Source: Rotaria macrura (taxonomy: Eukaryota > Rotifera > Eurotatoria > Philodinida > Philodinidae). From it: 64,000 nucleotides of DNA. Numbering within the stretch: the stretch's first letter is position 1; each line of letters starts with the position of its first letter. Location: NCBI GenBank assembly GCA_900239685.1, contig OENT01000828.1:2054-66053 (forward strand). The letters run 5' to 3'. Positions 1-12,493 of the stretch are shown piece after piece. A program made the position numbers and the translations under genes. The notes below the pieces were generated by a model. That model was not told the origin of the DNA. It was given only the letters and a program-made list of their open reading frames with translations, and ran no database searches.

Positions 1-931
1 AAACAGATGTCTCTTGGTTATTGAGTCCAACGGAGAACGAATCGAATATTGAACTACATATTGTAAAACTGTATACTAGTATACAATAAACAAAGAAACC
101 CATTTTTGAAAGAAGTTTAACAAGGCTTGAAAACTAGCTTAACATTTGTTCCAAGTTTTTTTGCAAACCATTGTACGTAAAGAAATCGAAACGAAATAAA
201 GAATCGATTGTTTCGTTACTACTGCAGTATTTACTTTTTATGATGCAATGAGAAATTGGAGATGTAGCGCTGCCACTATCGATGATGTAAAATACTCACT
301 ACACTACTTCATTACTACAGGTCTCTGTGTTTTATTCAGAACACCAGTTTATATAGGGGAGAGGAAATCAAGGAGAAGAGAGGAATGGTTGAATAAAGGT
401 CAGCATGAGCAATGAGTAACTATCTGTCATGAGGCCAGAACATCTATCCGCAGAGTGACCAATCGGTTAACATTCCAAGAATACTTTATTGAAATACTGT
501 AAGAACTCTAACTTTCAAATTAAATTTAAAAAACAATGAAACTATGGTCACTAAATATATAAGTACTGTTTTATTGACTTTCGTTGGGGATGCGTATTAT
601 AAGCACCAGAAGTTGGTGCATAGATTTTCTTGAGATGTTGGTAGCATAAGATTTATGCTAGTTCGTGAAAGGAAGATCTTGTTTTTATCATTCTATTCTG
701 GGCAATGTAACACTCTTCAGACATAATGTTTCATTTGAGTTATATTGTTGAATAAAAATAATCTTATACTTGAGGCGTTAGGTTTCTTTATTATTCGAAT
801 CTTAGTTCTAGTCATGATAACCAGACGCTGATGGACAGAAAATCGGAATAATGAAAACTATAATATTAAGATTGTAGGGCTTAGGTGTGATACTATTCTT
901 GTATAACCAATTAAGAAACAGAGCCATATTT
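1..931. other. Intergenic, no feature recognised
   Basis: AT-rich sequence without a convincing coding frame, RNA gene or long repeat on either strand. It lies downstream of the minus-strand glycosidase-like gene. Confidence 0.5.
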
Positions 932-2855
932 CTATCTCTGTTCACACTCAAAAAACAGTATGACACTCAATTCAATAGTAGAGCAGAAATTTTTAAATTG
1001 CAAGAAGGTCAATTCTATATCAAGCTTTCTTTTTGAATTGACTTGTGCACGAAAGTTGAATCGATCTGTTGGTTCAACGTCTCCGTTGAGTGAAAAATCA
1101 CTCCATGTTCCATCTTGCTGAATATCATCAGCCCACTTAAAATCGATAGTCACTACTGGCGATGGTGGAACACCAATCAACCGTTGAGACACCATCAATT
1201 CAATTTCGTTGCCTTTCATAGCATAGGGCATATCACCAATATTTGTCCACGCATACGAACCATCACCGTTATTACGTTCTAGAGAAGTTACTTGGGACAG
1301 TTGAACAGCTCGATTTAATACAAAATCGTATCCAAGCCAACCAGAAGTATAATTGGCGTCAGTATTATGAAATAATAGCATCCAGTTTAGATCGGTGTAA
1401 TTTATTATTAAATTAAAAGTGCGCAAATAGAAATAGATGTACTCGGTATTATAGCTCACTTTAGGTTCGATAATGTCATTTCTACCAGTATGATTCACAT
1501 AAGGACCAGCATTTCCATATCCACGATAATCACGCCATACAGGTGTTCCTGAATCTGTTCTAAAACTTGGTTGAGCCGGTATCCACTCGTTGAAATTACC
1601 GTCGATTAAAATCGAACTCGGCTTCACGGTTGTCAACGGATGAACTCTTTTGAAACGTCGAACATATGCACATAGTTGATAATAATAATTATAGCCATGG
1701 CCACCGTTCCTTCGCTCGATACCTTGACTAAATTCTTGGATGAATTCGTCACCAAATATCACTGGTGGCCACGTCCATCGACTCCATGTATCGTATTTTC
1801 CTGCTGTCGATTCATTCCAACCTGTAACAAAAATAAATAGAGGATCGAGCTCTAATGCACGCTCCCATTGTTCACCAAAGTTAAATCCCCAATTGACTGC
1901 ATCACTTCGATTATCCATAGCATGATTGGGATAGCTACAACCAAAAGCGCCTGACCAACTCATCGGTGCAGTACTATTGTTTTGTATTATAGCTTTGTGC
2001 AACACCAACAGCAACCTCTTCTTTTTCACCATCACTATTTGGATACATATGTTGAGGATAAATTTTAATCCATGCCCATTGATTAGGTCCAGTTGGACCT
2101 TGATTGTCAGGTGCTCTATTACGACGTAGAGTAAAAAATTCTCGAATAGCATCGTCAACATATCCTGGATCGGCTAACATCAATGATTTGCATTTCCATA
2201 GGAACCAAAGATCGGAATACGAACCATTAACATACAAATCACCATGTAGTGCTCGTGTAGTCTTCCTACCAATATGTCCCGGATTACCGAATTGGCAAAG
2301 AAAAGCAATCTGTGGTGTTCTTCCACCATGTGCTCGAATATCAGTATAGATCGAACAAAGTCTATGATAACTATCTCGACAAGTTACAGCATTCAATACG
2401 TCAAAAATAATAACATCGATACCAGCATTTACAATCATAGATGCATGTTTACGAAGAATAAAGTCATCATCAATAACATAATAGCCGAAGAGACTTTCAC
2501 CCTAATGATGAGAACCATAGAGCGGTCCCCGATGAGGATCGTTCAGATTGTTGATTGCTTCAGGATGATCTTTGAGAATTTTCGATACATCGTGCGGTCC
2601 GTTTGACTCACCATCATTGTCCAAAGTTAAGAAGTAAAATATTCCAACTGTACGGTTAGTACGTGGTGGTCCAACTTGTGTTACATTTGGGAGTGCTCGA
2701 CCAAGATTATCGACAGCAGCCCATCTATCGCTTTGCACATCATGCTCATTTAGAAATCCGTAGGGACTCGCAAGGATAACAAAGAAATTTAATAACGTAA
2801 GTGTTCTCCTGTTGTATTTGAGAAATAAAACAAGATTATAATAAACTGAGTAATC
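932..2855 (-). pseudogene. GH71/99-like glycoside hydrolase with CBM9-like tail, broken
   Basis: On the minus strand a hydrophobic leader (NFFVILAS, about 2775-2800) is followed by a segment with RTNRTVGIFYF and by SMIVNAGIDVIIFDV, FFTLRR and ITGWNES-like blocks (here VTGWNES). I know these from bacterial proteins annotated as GH71/GH99-like TIM-barrel glycosidases. After about 1650 an ILIDGNFNEW motif opens a CBM9-like beta domain, suggesting a secreted carbohydrate-active enzyme. Two lesions are visible. An in-frame TAG at 2502-2504 lies between GSHH and GESLFGYY, where Trp (TGG) is expected. A one-base shift at about 1978-1985, in an A4 run, moves the frame between VAQSYNT and NNSTAPMSW. 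No in-frame ATG is visible upstream (open to about 2855), so the true start or first exon is unresolved. The bacterial-type architecture suggests horizontal acquisition. The family call is moderately sure and the substrate is unknown. Confidence 0.6.
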
Positions 2856-2989
2856 AATATCTTATTTATCAGATAGCCAAAAAGAAATATCTGTTGTTGA
2901 AACTGAAGATAACAGTTTGCACTTGTTACTGTTGCAAAATTCACATGTATCCAGGTGATGTAGGTATGGCAGGGAACGGTCTCCTTCAT

Positions 2990-5440
2990 AGCATCTCTAT
3001 TGTTTTGAGGTCGTGCGGTTAATGATTAATGACATGAATCCAACCTTATACCGGCACACGTTTAATATTAATTATTTATCTATATGCACGCCAGTCTATC
3101 ATAGATCAAGTGAGAGTAACTAGGATATCATGTTTTACTTTATTCTCACCTGTAGACTTTACAATTTTTTAGTCCAACTTCAAAAGAATGTGATGAAAAA
3201 ATTATTGATCACTATCATAATGTTCAAGCTATGCGTAAGAATTGAAAAACAAGATATTACTATTCCATATCATCTCTTGAATACTAGCTTTGTTTAATAA
3301 CATGTTCGTAATGATTTAATCGATATATATAAAGATGAAAATATTCAGAAAAAACTATAAGCATTGCAAATGACAACAATTACTTATTAGATGCCACAGC
3401 AACCCGTTCCTTTTTTAAGCATTTCTTGACAATTTTGATCGATTTTCGAGATTCCGACCAAATTCAACTTTAGTTCACTACACTCGGACTTGAATCTGAA
3501 GATTATTTCATGTACAAAAATTTTATTTTGATGCAACTGAAAAATGAGTTGTGTAATCCATCGATGTTCTCATGACTTTAATTCAGATACATTACCAAAC
3601 TTGAAATAAAATTCATATGAAATAATTTGACTTATTGATCGAATCACACAAACTAAGAAACTATCCTGGAAGATGTTTGAACTTGATCATAGAAATTTTG
3701 AGAAGTTTAAATGACTTTTCTTTACAAAATAAATTCGTTAGCAGTCTATTTTATTCTTGGTAATTAAAATATTGATACTCGCAGTTATAAAATCTACCTA
3801 CTTGTCTAAGAATCACTAAGCATGTTTGTAAAACCAGACTTCTTATCTTCGCAACCTCTCTGTATCAAAAATTTTGTCTTTTTACACATGTAATTTTCCG
3901 TAATATGTGCTATTTCACTTGATAGTCATAATCGAGAAAAACCGATCTCTCTGAAAGATGGCAAAGAACTCATATAATCGTAACTTTCAGATGTAAATAG
4001 ACTACCCAAAGATTCCTTTCTTAATCAGAAGTGAATGGTTAGTTGAAATATTGTTCATGATTTCAACTCTCAAGAATAGTTTCTTGTCACTGCATTTTTT
4101 CTGTTGATCACATACCACTATTAATTCGCATATTTGATAAATTAAAGTATATTACATGTTGATGAACAATGTGATCAATTTATGCCAGTCTTCTCATTTA
4201 TTGCACTACTCGAATAAATCCTATGCGACACATTTACCGTAGCTACAGCTAGAGAATCATTAATTTCTGCGAGTACAACAGTTGATCGAGGGTTCCTTGT
4301 TTTACTGAAATGGTACGTATATTGGCGTTTGCCTATGTACTGCTGACTAGATCAATAGGATAAGATCGAATGCTAAGGACATCTTTTTCACACAAGATTG
4401 AACGTATTCACATACGCAGATGATGGTGCGCTTGTTATCAAATGATAGTGTTCGTTATTATAAATCATAGTCATTGCAATTATAACATTCTTTAGATAAA
4501 ATTTCCCTTCAGTTTTTTTGCTCCAGATAGAAAAAATGATGCAAGACAAAAGAATCAACGAGAGTTTCGTCGTATAGAATGAATTGACTAGTTCAAATTT
4601 TTTTGATAAAAGTGCACGTGAATATAAATACGCCTTCAATTGTATGCAAATGAGATTTAGCCAGTGTTGAGAAAAATCAAGTGCTGTCTATTTATTCCAT
4701 TCTGCTTACCAGAATTCAGGTGTGAGTAAAACCATAACTTCATATATAACATTTGTAAATATTTATTTTCTGATTTACAAGATAACATCTTAATAAGTTC
4801 GAACCCTGATGATACAGTTGAAATATGACGCTAAAGTCAGTTTATTACCAGTATACAACTATAGGCTATAGCATTCATAAAACAATCAGTACACGCCACT
4901 ACATGATTACAGCTTCACTCAGTTTGCAGCATTGAAAAGAGAAAAGAAGCGTTCAAAATACGAAGGAATCTATCGTTCGTAATAAACACGTAAAAAGAAA
5001 CTAAACGATTATGTTTTATTTCATTATGTATAACATAGGGTAGGTGTGAGCAAAGGCTACTGATTCTCCTAACTGAAAAAGGAGGATCCTGGTTGTCACA
5101 CTGTACTTATAAGTAAAAAGTTCATTAGAACAAACCGCTTATTTTTTTCTAGTCTACGACTTCAGTGACACCATGAATCGTTGAAACATTACAGATAAAA
5201 GAAAAGCAGAGAAGTGCCACAACATCTAAGAGATGCAAAACATCAATCAGAGAATCCTTATTTTTCTTGATATTCATAAAACTAAACTTATCACTTTCAT
5301 AACTGATATCTATGGTGAAATCTTGCGAACTAGCTTGAAATAAATCATTGTGGGAATATTTAGGGAATGCATTCAATGGTAGAAGGTGGAGTGGATGAAG
5401 TATCTAGTCGATCAGTGAAAAACGTTTGTCTTCTTATTAT
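2990..5440. other. Long intergenic stretch, nothing recognised
   Basis: About 2.4 kb of AT-rich DNA. Short open frames exist on both strands, but none shows a recognisable motif or coding-like composition. No inverted repeats comparable to those elsewhere in the window were noticed. Confidence 0.45.
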
Positions 5441-6330
5441 TCATGATGTCCCATATGCTGTTTGTTCGTTAGGACCAGCCATTGTTCAGTTTGGTTTTTT
5501 TCATATCGATCGGTCCTGTCCGTTGCGTCCATACCATTCTATCATTCTGTCCAGCTATTTTCTTCCTCAACATCCTCTTTGGGGGTTGCCCTCTATTGTC
5601 GTGAACACTATATTGGACCAGCCGATGGTAGTCCATTCTACAGATATGGCCGAATACTTCAAGTTTCTTTTTCTGCATTACATCTTCTATGGTTTCTTCA
5701 TTCGATATCTTTTCTCGTACATATTCATTTCCTAGCATGTCCTTCCAACTGATTCTCAGTATTCATCGGTAACATTTCATATCAAATGAGAGAAACTTCT
5801 TTATGTCGGTCTCTGTAGGACGTATTTTGTCAAGACCAGAGACCGAAACGAATAGAAAAATCTCAATTCGATTCGATTCGTTTCTGGCCTCTGGTCAGGA
5901 CCATGAGTTTGATCTTCACAGACAATCTTTTGTCGTTTCTTATATGTTTCAGGAAAGTCATTTCTCCTACTGGTCTCCCTATTCCTCTTCTGATTTCTTC
6001 TGAGCAATTGTTGTACAATGTTAGTAGGCATCCTAAGTATTCGAACTTTTCTTTTTTCTATTGTTCTTCCTGCTATCTGTATTACTTGTTCTATGTTTCG
6101 ATCTCTGAATATTGTTGCCTTATTTTCGTTGTGTTCACGACGAGTTCTGCTTGTTCAGCGACTGTTCTGATTATCTTGATTTTGTTTTGAAGGGAGCTAC
6201 AATCTTTGTCTATAAGTTCGATATGATCCGTAAATCTTAGTTTGTTGACGAGTGTTTCGCTCATGGTGATTACACAGATTTATTGGTTCACCTGATCCAT
6301 CACTCTGTCAAAGTATGAGATGAAGAGATC
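5440..6330 (-). mobile_element. Decayed non-LTR (LINE) retrotransposon, RT C-terminal part
   Basis: Minus-strand translation gives LRFTDHIELIDKD followed by LQNKIKIIRTVAEQAELVVNTTK. This matches the LINE reverse transcriptase palm block, normally LRFADDI and then a VN-T-KT segment. Further on it gives ETIEDVMQKKKLEVFGHICRM and RGQPPKRMLRKK, the typical LINE C-terminal region after the RT. The catalytic FADD is now FTDH, so one catalytic Asp is lost. The frame is broken by stops and shifts throughout. Only the 3' part of the element is visible, as expected of 5'-truncated LINE copies. It cannot move on its own. Confidence 0.65.
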
Positions 6331-6560
6331 TTCTTATTAACGAACATGAAATCAAAGTTCAAACTTCCAGATATAATAATAAATATGAACGTCAAAATCT
6401 ATTTTAGATCTGAATACAACATCTAACAGTTTTTAGTGAATGGAATCAAACACTTAACAGATACAACTGATAGACAAGTAAAAAAGCATTTATATAGAAA
6501 AATCAAAACAAAAAAAAAAGCGATGGTCTAACAAACGGTTGGTCTAGGAATACGAATGTT

Positions 6561-6595
6561 GATGTGCGTCTTCTCTTGAAAACACACCCACATCC
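6561..6595. repeat. Telomere-like hairpin unit (weak)
   Basis: 5' arm GATGTGCGT and 3' arm ACACACCCACATC with a short loop. One of the weaker members of the dispersed family. Confidence 0.35.
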
Positions 6596-6640
6596 GTCTA
6601 TAGCACATTCCAGATAAATAGTTAATTTTCATCATACATT

Positions 6641-6723
6641 ATGAGGGTATGAGTGTGTGGGTTGGATGTAGAGATGATATTCTCGTCAGCTATAGACACC
6701 CACGTCCATACCCAGACCCTTAT
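6641..6723. repeat. Telomere-like hairpin unit
   Basis: 5' arm ATGAGGGTATGAGTGTGTGG pairs imperfectly with a 3' arm containing ACACCCACGTCCATACCC and ACCCTTAT. The loop is about 40 bp. It happens to be open in one frame but is not protein-like. Confidence 0.65.
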
Positions 6724-6983
6724 GAAGTAAAAGAAATTATGTGCTGTCTAAATCAAAAGAAAACAAATAGATCACATGTTTTTCGCTTCGAATACTCAAT
6801 GATTAAACAGATTCAGTGTTATCGTAATCTTTACTATTATAAAACTTAGCAGAAGCATCTTATCCTTCTCGGCACAAAAACAATTCTTGTCAATGCAGAC
6901 TTTATTCTTGCGATATTATCGATACGAATTGAATACAGTTTTTTATCTGGTTTTTAAGCGAGAGGTTTGCGAGTGATATGAAA

Positions 6984-7559
6984 CTAATGATTGATATCAG
7001 GTTTTAGCAGGTCCTTTTCGTAGCGTACAAGTTGAAGAAGCAAGACTGAATTCGGCGATGCATGCGGTCTTCTACCTAACAGATACTCGAAGGCTTGTGA
7101 CACAGTCCATTTGTTACAATGCACCAAATAGGCAAGAATAATTGTTGAAGATCGAGACACTCCACGATTACAATGAACGAAAGCTCGATAGCCATCTTCG
7201 TGACATTTAGTCAGGAATGAATTTGTTGTATTAAATGATTGCGAAAGATCAGCGTGCATACCTTCTTTGCTCGCAATTTGAAGCAATTTACGTGACGGAT
7301 CAACGAGATTTCTATCAGTGACATTGACAATATGTGTTATCGAGAGTCGATCGAGAACTACAGAATCGTTCGCTTGTTCCCAGTTGCCTTGAAATAACCA
7401 TGAGTCTAGTATTTCGGATGGTTGTCCATAAGATACTGTTTCTTGACGAGTAAGACCATGTTTCAATTGCAACACTGAATTGATATAGGTTACTTCAGCA
7501 TCTGTAGCTTCGTGTGCCTCACGAAGGTATTTCTCACGTGTACTTCGTAATCCAGACAT
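6984..7559 (-). CDS. Dual-specificity protein phosphatase (DUSP-like)
   Basis: Single-exon gene of 191 residues, intact from ATG to stop. It carries the cysteine-phosphatase signature HCNRGVSRS (nucleophile Cys130, phosphate-binding Arg136), followed by the DUSP-typical AYLVHCN..VSQAFEYLLGRRPHASPN block. The likely general-acid Asp lies at about residue 104 (HADLSQSF). The family removes phosphate from Tyr and Ser/Thr, usually on MAP kinases or similar proteins in the cytosol or nucleus. The roughly 45 residues before the catalytic domain show no recognised domain, signal peptide or MAPK-binding motif. All catalytic residues are present, so activity is expected. The family assignment is secure, the substrate is not. 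Confidence 0.9.
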   Translation of the reverse strand: MSGLRSTREKYLREAHEATDAEVTYINSVLQLKHGLTRQETVSYGQPSEILDSWLFQGNWEQANDSVVLDRLSITHIVNVTDRNLVDPSRKLLQIASKEGMHADLSQSFNTTNSFLTKCHEDGYRAFVHCNRGVSRSSTIILAYLVHCNKWTVSQAFEYLLGRRPHASPNSVLLLQLVRYEKDLLKPDINH

Positions 7560-8569
7560 TTTCGAAATTGTCCACTAGAAAAATAAAGCGTACACCGATC
7601 ATACTTGCTTCTTTTCTCTCTGGATGAGTCATAATCACAGTGGCTTGTGCAATGTAACATGCGTCAGTTCCTTTTTTTCTGCATGATAGTTAAAAAGGAG
7701 AAAAAACAGGTAAAATATTTTCAGGGATCTTGCGCCATTAAAACAATTGAAAACAATGGCCACAATAACTTTTGTGATAAAATAAAGAAATGTAAATCTT
7801 TCAGCAGTGAGAACGGATGCTGTTGTGTATGATTCCACTTCAAGTTATTATCTAGTGTTGAATATATACCTCATTTGATATTTTTCTTTTCGATATCTTC
7901 ATACATGCATTCCTTTTCCTTTGCTGTTATTTCATTGCATTGAATTTTCGAAGAAAAGAATTTGATGATTGAATTACAATGAGGGTGTCGATGTGGACGT
8001 TCTGGTCACCTGCATAAACATCCGCAACCCACACTTTAAAAATATCCCGGTAAGATCAACTTTCGATACTGAAAATAAGCTCATTTATTTGTAGACGCTA
8101 GATTCCTTTTCATCTTTCGATAATTAATGAATCTTCGATTTTAGTTTCATCCCATTGCATACTATTGATAATAACGTGCTACACTTAATTATTTACAACA
8201 TCGAGATCAAAGCTGCTTAGTGATCTTCTATTGTTGCAAATAAATTGTGCACAACTGGATAACATAGAATTTCGTCTATTTAGTTAACAAAAGATTTAAA
8301 CATGAAACGGCTGTTCCTTTGTAAATTCGAGAGCTTGTCTGGTACATCTTATGGTATATTTTATTTTTTTACAACAACTTATTACGTGATTAGAAACTAA
8401 AATGCAAAACACAGTCGTCAATTATGCCTCACCTGTTTTTTAAGTCTTATTCGTGAACTTGATCTTAGTCTGATCTATTTCGTCATAAAGTTTTCAATTT
8501 ATGAGATAATTTTTCGATGCCAAAGAAAAAACTACATAGGCCATGTCTCAAAATCGTGATCTATACTTG
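7560..8569. other. Intergenic, one hairpin
   Basis: Shared spacer between two minus-strand genes. It is the upstream region of the phosphatase and lies downstream of the LOR gene. Apart from the hairpin at 7981-8034 nothing was recognised. Confidence 0.5.
7981..8034. repeat. Telomere-like hairpin unit
   Basis: 5' arm GAGGGTGTCGATGTGGACG and 3' arm ACATCCGCAACCCACAC, with a spacer of about 18 bp. Confidence 0.5.
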
Positions 8570-9936
8570 TTACAGGCAAGCAGTCATAGTGCTATGATTG
8601 AGACTATGGTGCAAAACTTGATTAATGACAATTATCAGAGCTAAGACGAATGCTTGATCTTCACTAGCATTGACTTCCGCTTCGTAAGTGTCAGCCGTAC
8701 TGTCGTGATTCTTGTTTATGATTGCCACTGTGTGTCCTTCTTTTGTCAATATGAATGAATGACTTGCGAGGTCTTTTGCTTCAAATTCATATTCACCATA
8801 AACTGAGTCGATCGTGTACGTCTCATACAATGAAAATTTCATTTTGATCAATGCCAATTGATGGTCCGCATGACCTTCGCGTACAGATGATATTTTGTAT
8901 GTCGGATGTATGTGAAATGTTTCTTCAGTGATCTTTATCAGTCCACTACAAAAAGAAATAATAGTCGTTCGAAATCAGTGTGAATCAAGATAGAAAAATA
9001 AAATGATCATAGTAAGCTGCCTATAGACAATCTGGATAATATGTTCGCAATTCCAATTAACCACGTCAACGAGTATTCCATGGGTGTAAACTTAGGGTGA
9101 ATTGTGGTCAACGTGGGAAAGGGAGATTCCACATGCTTCGAAAAAGATGAGAAATTAACGATCATGGAGCCTCAATTTTTTTCTCTTGGATTAACATCTC
9201 AGTCGAATTGATGAGCTACCATATAATATATTCATATGTGTGCAGTTACATTTTCGTGAGAAATCGAGCCAATTTATTCTATTCAACCTGAGTTTTGCTT
9301 CTACGTTTATCTCATATTCGCCTTTCTTCGTTATTTTACGTGCGTTTTTATCAATCGCATGACACGCATATCGAAAACTAGATAAATCATTTTCGAAAGA
9401 AGTACGTTGGCCGTTGAGTAAATTGCAGAATTCCTGTATTTACTCAACCAGATTCTTCAGTTGATTCTTGCAATTACCAAGTTATATTCACAAGAGAATA
9501 ACGATACTTTGAAGAATTCTTTTTTCCTTCTATATCATGCTGTCGGTTCCAGTTGATTCCTCTGAGATATCATAGTAAACTATTAATCGATGATTAATTG
9601 AGGTACTCTAATAAATATATACATCGATAGCTTACAGCTACTGTCCACTGATCTGGCTCATTGCACGCGAAAAAAATAAAGTTTTATAAACTGACAATAT
9701 TTTACAAGATAGTATGCTACTGCCAAATTAACTTACTGTCCAGCCATGTTTTCTAAAAGAATTTTATCACCCAATGTTAACAGTTTTGATCGAACAATGA
9801 ACACATCTTGATCGGATTCATCTTTGATCTTGTAATTATCATGAAGATGAAGTGAAAGTATTTTCTCACGAACTGTATAACGACGAGTAGATGCTGCTTC
9901 AGTTAGATGCTCAATTGTTGAATGTGCATGCGACAT
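8570..9936 (-). CDS. LURP-one-related (LOR/DUF567, tubby-C-like fold) protein
   Basis: Two exons on the minus strand (9936-9737 and 8945-8570) are joined by a 791-bp GT-AG intron (GTAAGT donor, TTTTTGTAG acceptor). The spliced product is 191 residues with no stop, close to the usual LOR length. Diagnostic blocks in order are YTVREKILSLHLHDNYKIKDES, a hydrophobic VRSKLLTLGDKI strand, GLIKITEETFHIHPTYKI after the splice, ALIKMKFSLYETYTID, YEFEAKDL and a C-terminal helix AFVLALIIVINQ. The family forms a tubby-like barrel. Plant members are pathogen-responsive and animal relatives include scramblase-like folds. The molecular role is unknown. No signal peptide. The intron is long for this genome and holds a G-rich tract near 9079-9120. 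Confidence 0.8.
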
Positions 9937-11078
9937 TATTCAAAATAGCTATGGTGAAGAAAGGAATAGATGGATTATAATCGAGAAATCTTATACGAGT
10001 ATGTTTAAGCTATTCTTCGAGCTATATACTTCTGCATTTATAATGTCAAAATTATTTTCTGTTTTTTTAATGCTTCTTTTTTGGACTGCTCGTCGATGAG
10101 TGATATTAACATAGGTTTTTTATTTTTAAATCTGTAAGTAAACCAAAACAAGACTAAGTGAATGTCATGAACTTTACTTGTATACCGGTGTTTTTGTACT
10201 CTTGAATAATATCTTGTCACCTTTTCTGTTGCATGCTATATTGATGTTTAGAATACTAAGAGCGAGCAGTTTCTTTCATTGCACTATTTTAATGACGACA
10301 TCTTATTTAGATTCAAGGATCAACGAAATATGTTTCGCATTGAAATTGACAGAAATATAGTTCTGGAAGATATTAATTGGTTTTTTAAGACGACAATGCC
10401 AAAACATGACAAATAAAATCTCAAACATCGTTCATGGACTATTGAATACGAAGCTAAAATTATCATACGTAATTCATTTACTTAACTTCGATCATCAGAA
10501 ACTACATCTGGTATGCTTATTAGATTTCAAACAATTGATACAACTCATGTTTCAGCACATGGAAACAATTTAACGATTAACTGTTATTCTTTTATAATAT
10601 TGTGAAGAAATCATTCGAATCAATGAAGTTTTTATTAAATATAAAGGCAATTCACCTATATTTAAAGTAAATATTGAGTTAGATTCACATTTTCATGATT
10701 GAATTTAGTTTGTCGATTTAGCTGTAATAACTTTTCATAACGTTTTATCTCATCATATTGAGAAGAATTAGATTAATAAAATCAAATAACACACTACATG
10801 AAATTCAAAACGTGTCAAAAGCATCACGTCCTCATAGTTCTAAACGTTTATCTGAGCGAATCCGTGGCAATGTTAGACCTGGCTATATATATATCTTGTC
10901 TTCACAAAAGAGAACAAAGGATTCCCTAAATGCGATTAGATAAGAGTGTTTTCTTTGTTCTTTCAAACAGAGAGTATGCCTTACTTAGAGTCGGGGATAG
11001 AGAAATTTTATTCAATTCTACTGTACTTTGTGAACGGATGAGACGATGTTCCATACTTACACTACATGCCACGCTTTT

Positions 11079-11157
11079 AGAGGTTGTGGTTGTAGATGTA
11101 GATAAGGAAATGACTAACATCCATATCGATATGCATATAAACACCCACAACCTTCTT
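11079..11157. repeat. Telomere-like hairpin unit
   Basis: 5' arm AGAGGTTGTGGTTGTAGATG and 3' arm ACACCCACAACCTTCT, with a loop of about 40 bp. Confidence 0.6.
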
Positions 11158-11279
11158 TCAAGTACTCTTTGATTAGTTTCTATTCTTTTTAATATTGCAG
11201 TATATAAAGCATCTGTAATTTATAAAAATTCGATCAATGTTTTCTCTCATTTATTTAATTTTCGACTTGAAATAATTAG

Positions 11280-11382
11280 AGGGGTGTGAGTGTTGGTAAC
11301 GCTGTGGGTGTGGACGAAGAAATTTATTTCGACCACAAATACACAGACACACAGACACACGCACACTCTTCACTCACTCACC
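11280..11382. repeat. Telomere-like hairpin unit, long
   Basis: 5' half with GGGGTGTGAGTG and GTGGGTGTGG, tight centre GAAGAAATTTATTTC, and 3' half with ACACAGACACACAGACACAC and CACTCACTCACC. The longest stem of the family in this window. Confidence 0.6.
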
Positions 11383-11689
11383 TAATATACAAGTGAAGCA
11401 TTCAGAGAATGTTTTCTCTACTTCAAATTTGTGGGAGGTATGATCTTTTTTGAAAATTATACAATTTTAAGCTAATTTGGAGAAAAACATTTGCGCAAAA
11501 GGTGAAAACCTATTCTCTAATAAACTCTAAACATTGTTGATAAAAGTATACGAAATTCGCCCATGTCTTATCTCGAAAGTCATCTGAATTATTATCAATT
11601 TACACGTAAAGTGACAACTGCTTTGAATAAAATCATTTATGTTTTGCTTAACTCTAACATGATGAATATCAATGGGAAACTTCATGAAA

Positions 11690-11770
11690 TGGTTGTGACT
11701 TTGGGTGTGATTGCTAGGTTCTGGCTGTTGGTATTGATGTAAATGAAGCGTGAATTTACACCCACATCCG
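11690..11770. repeat. Telomere-like hairpin unit (weak)
   Basis: 5' arm GGTTGTGACTTTGGGTGTGA and 3' arm TTTACACCCACATCC, with a long loop. Confidence 0.4.
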
Positions 11771-11853
11771 AAATATGGTTATCGGGATGACCAATGTATT
11801 CCGAAAGACTTCGAGTCCGGTAATAGTTTCGATCCAGGCTGAAGACATACACT

Positions 11854-11903
11854 AGTATGAGTATAGGTGAATGAGAAGAAAACCAACACCCATACTCTCA
11901 CCT
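11854..11903. repeat. Telomere-like hairpin unit
   Basis: 5' arm AGTATGAGTATAGGTG pairs at about 12 of 16 positions with 3' arm CACCCATACTCTCACC. The loop is about 18 bp. Confidence 0.5.
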
Positions 11904-12493
11904 TTATCATTTCTTCCTGATTATTTTACTGATAAAATGAACCTGCTGTGCCAAGTTACTCTCTCGTATAATTTTTTTTTCATGAAATCTATCAACTGAT
12001 GATCTTGCCATTTTGATTATTTTAATGAAGAACAGCAAAATTAGATTTATCCTTACTTTTGAAAGAGTAGAAAATTACAGTCAGGAATCTAGTCATAATT
12101 TATGCATGCTTATGCTGAAAAAAAAATCCGGATGAATCCTTGAACATAAATAAAAAGATCTGATGCATCAACGCTGAGATATATCAATAATAAATGACGA
12201 TGAAAACATCTCATGACATGCATTATAAGTCAGAGTCTTGGACCATACGGAAATTCTTTCATCAATAATCATGACATTTTCTGGAACGTGACATTAAGGC
12301 TTACGAAAAGAGAGATGAGATTGACGAGAAAATAAAACTACATGATATCTGATATGTGCGTGTATATTCAGTATGTGACCAAATATCTATACAGAACTAG
12401 TTGAAGATAGCTTCAAAGCATAAATTATTTATTGCCAAATAAAACTGGCTTGAATTTTAACACAATGCAATCATTGAATAGAGATTTTTCCAT

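Larger units (their letters stand above)
6330..6983. other. Intergenic with two GTGGGT/ACCCAC hairpins
   Basis: Non-coding DNA between the LINE relic and the phosphatase gene. It holds the two hairpin units listed separately and nothing else recognised. Confidence 0.5.
9937..12493. other. Intergenic with a cluster of four hairpins
   Basis: AT-rich spacer between divergently oriented genes. Four hairpin units lie within 830 bp (11079-11903). No coding region was recognised. Confidence 0.5.

Noticed and set aside
6649-6849. Open frame over the hairpin at 6.65 kb as a small gene
   Set aside because: Its first part is the palindromic hairpin unit and the remainder has no protein-like features.
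11280-11382. A true telomere or interstitial telomeric array
   Set aside because: Repeats are degenerate, short and arranged as paired inverted arms rather than a tandem array, and coding DNA continues on both sides.
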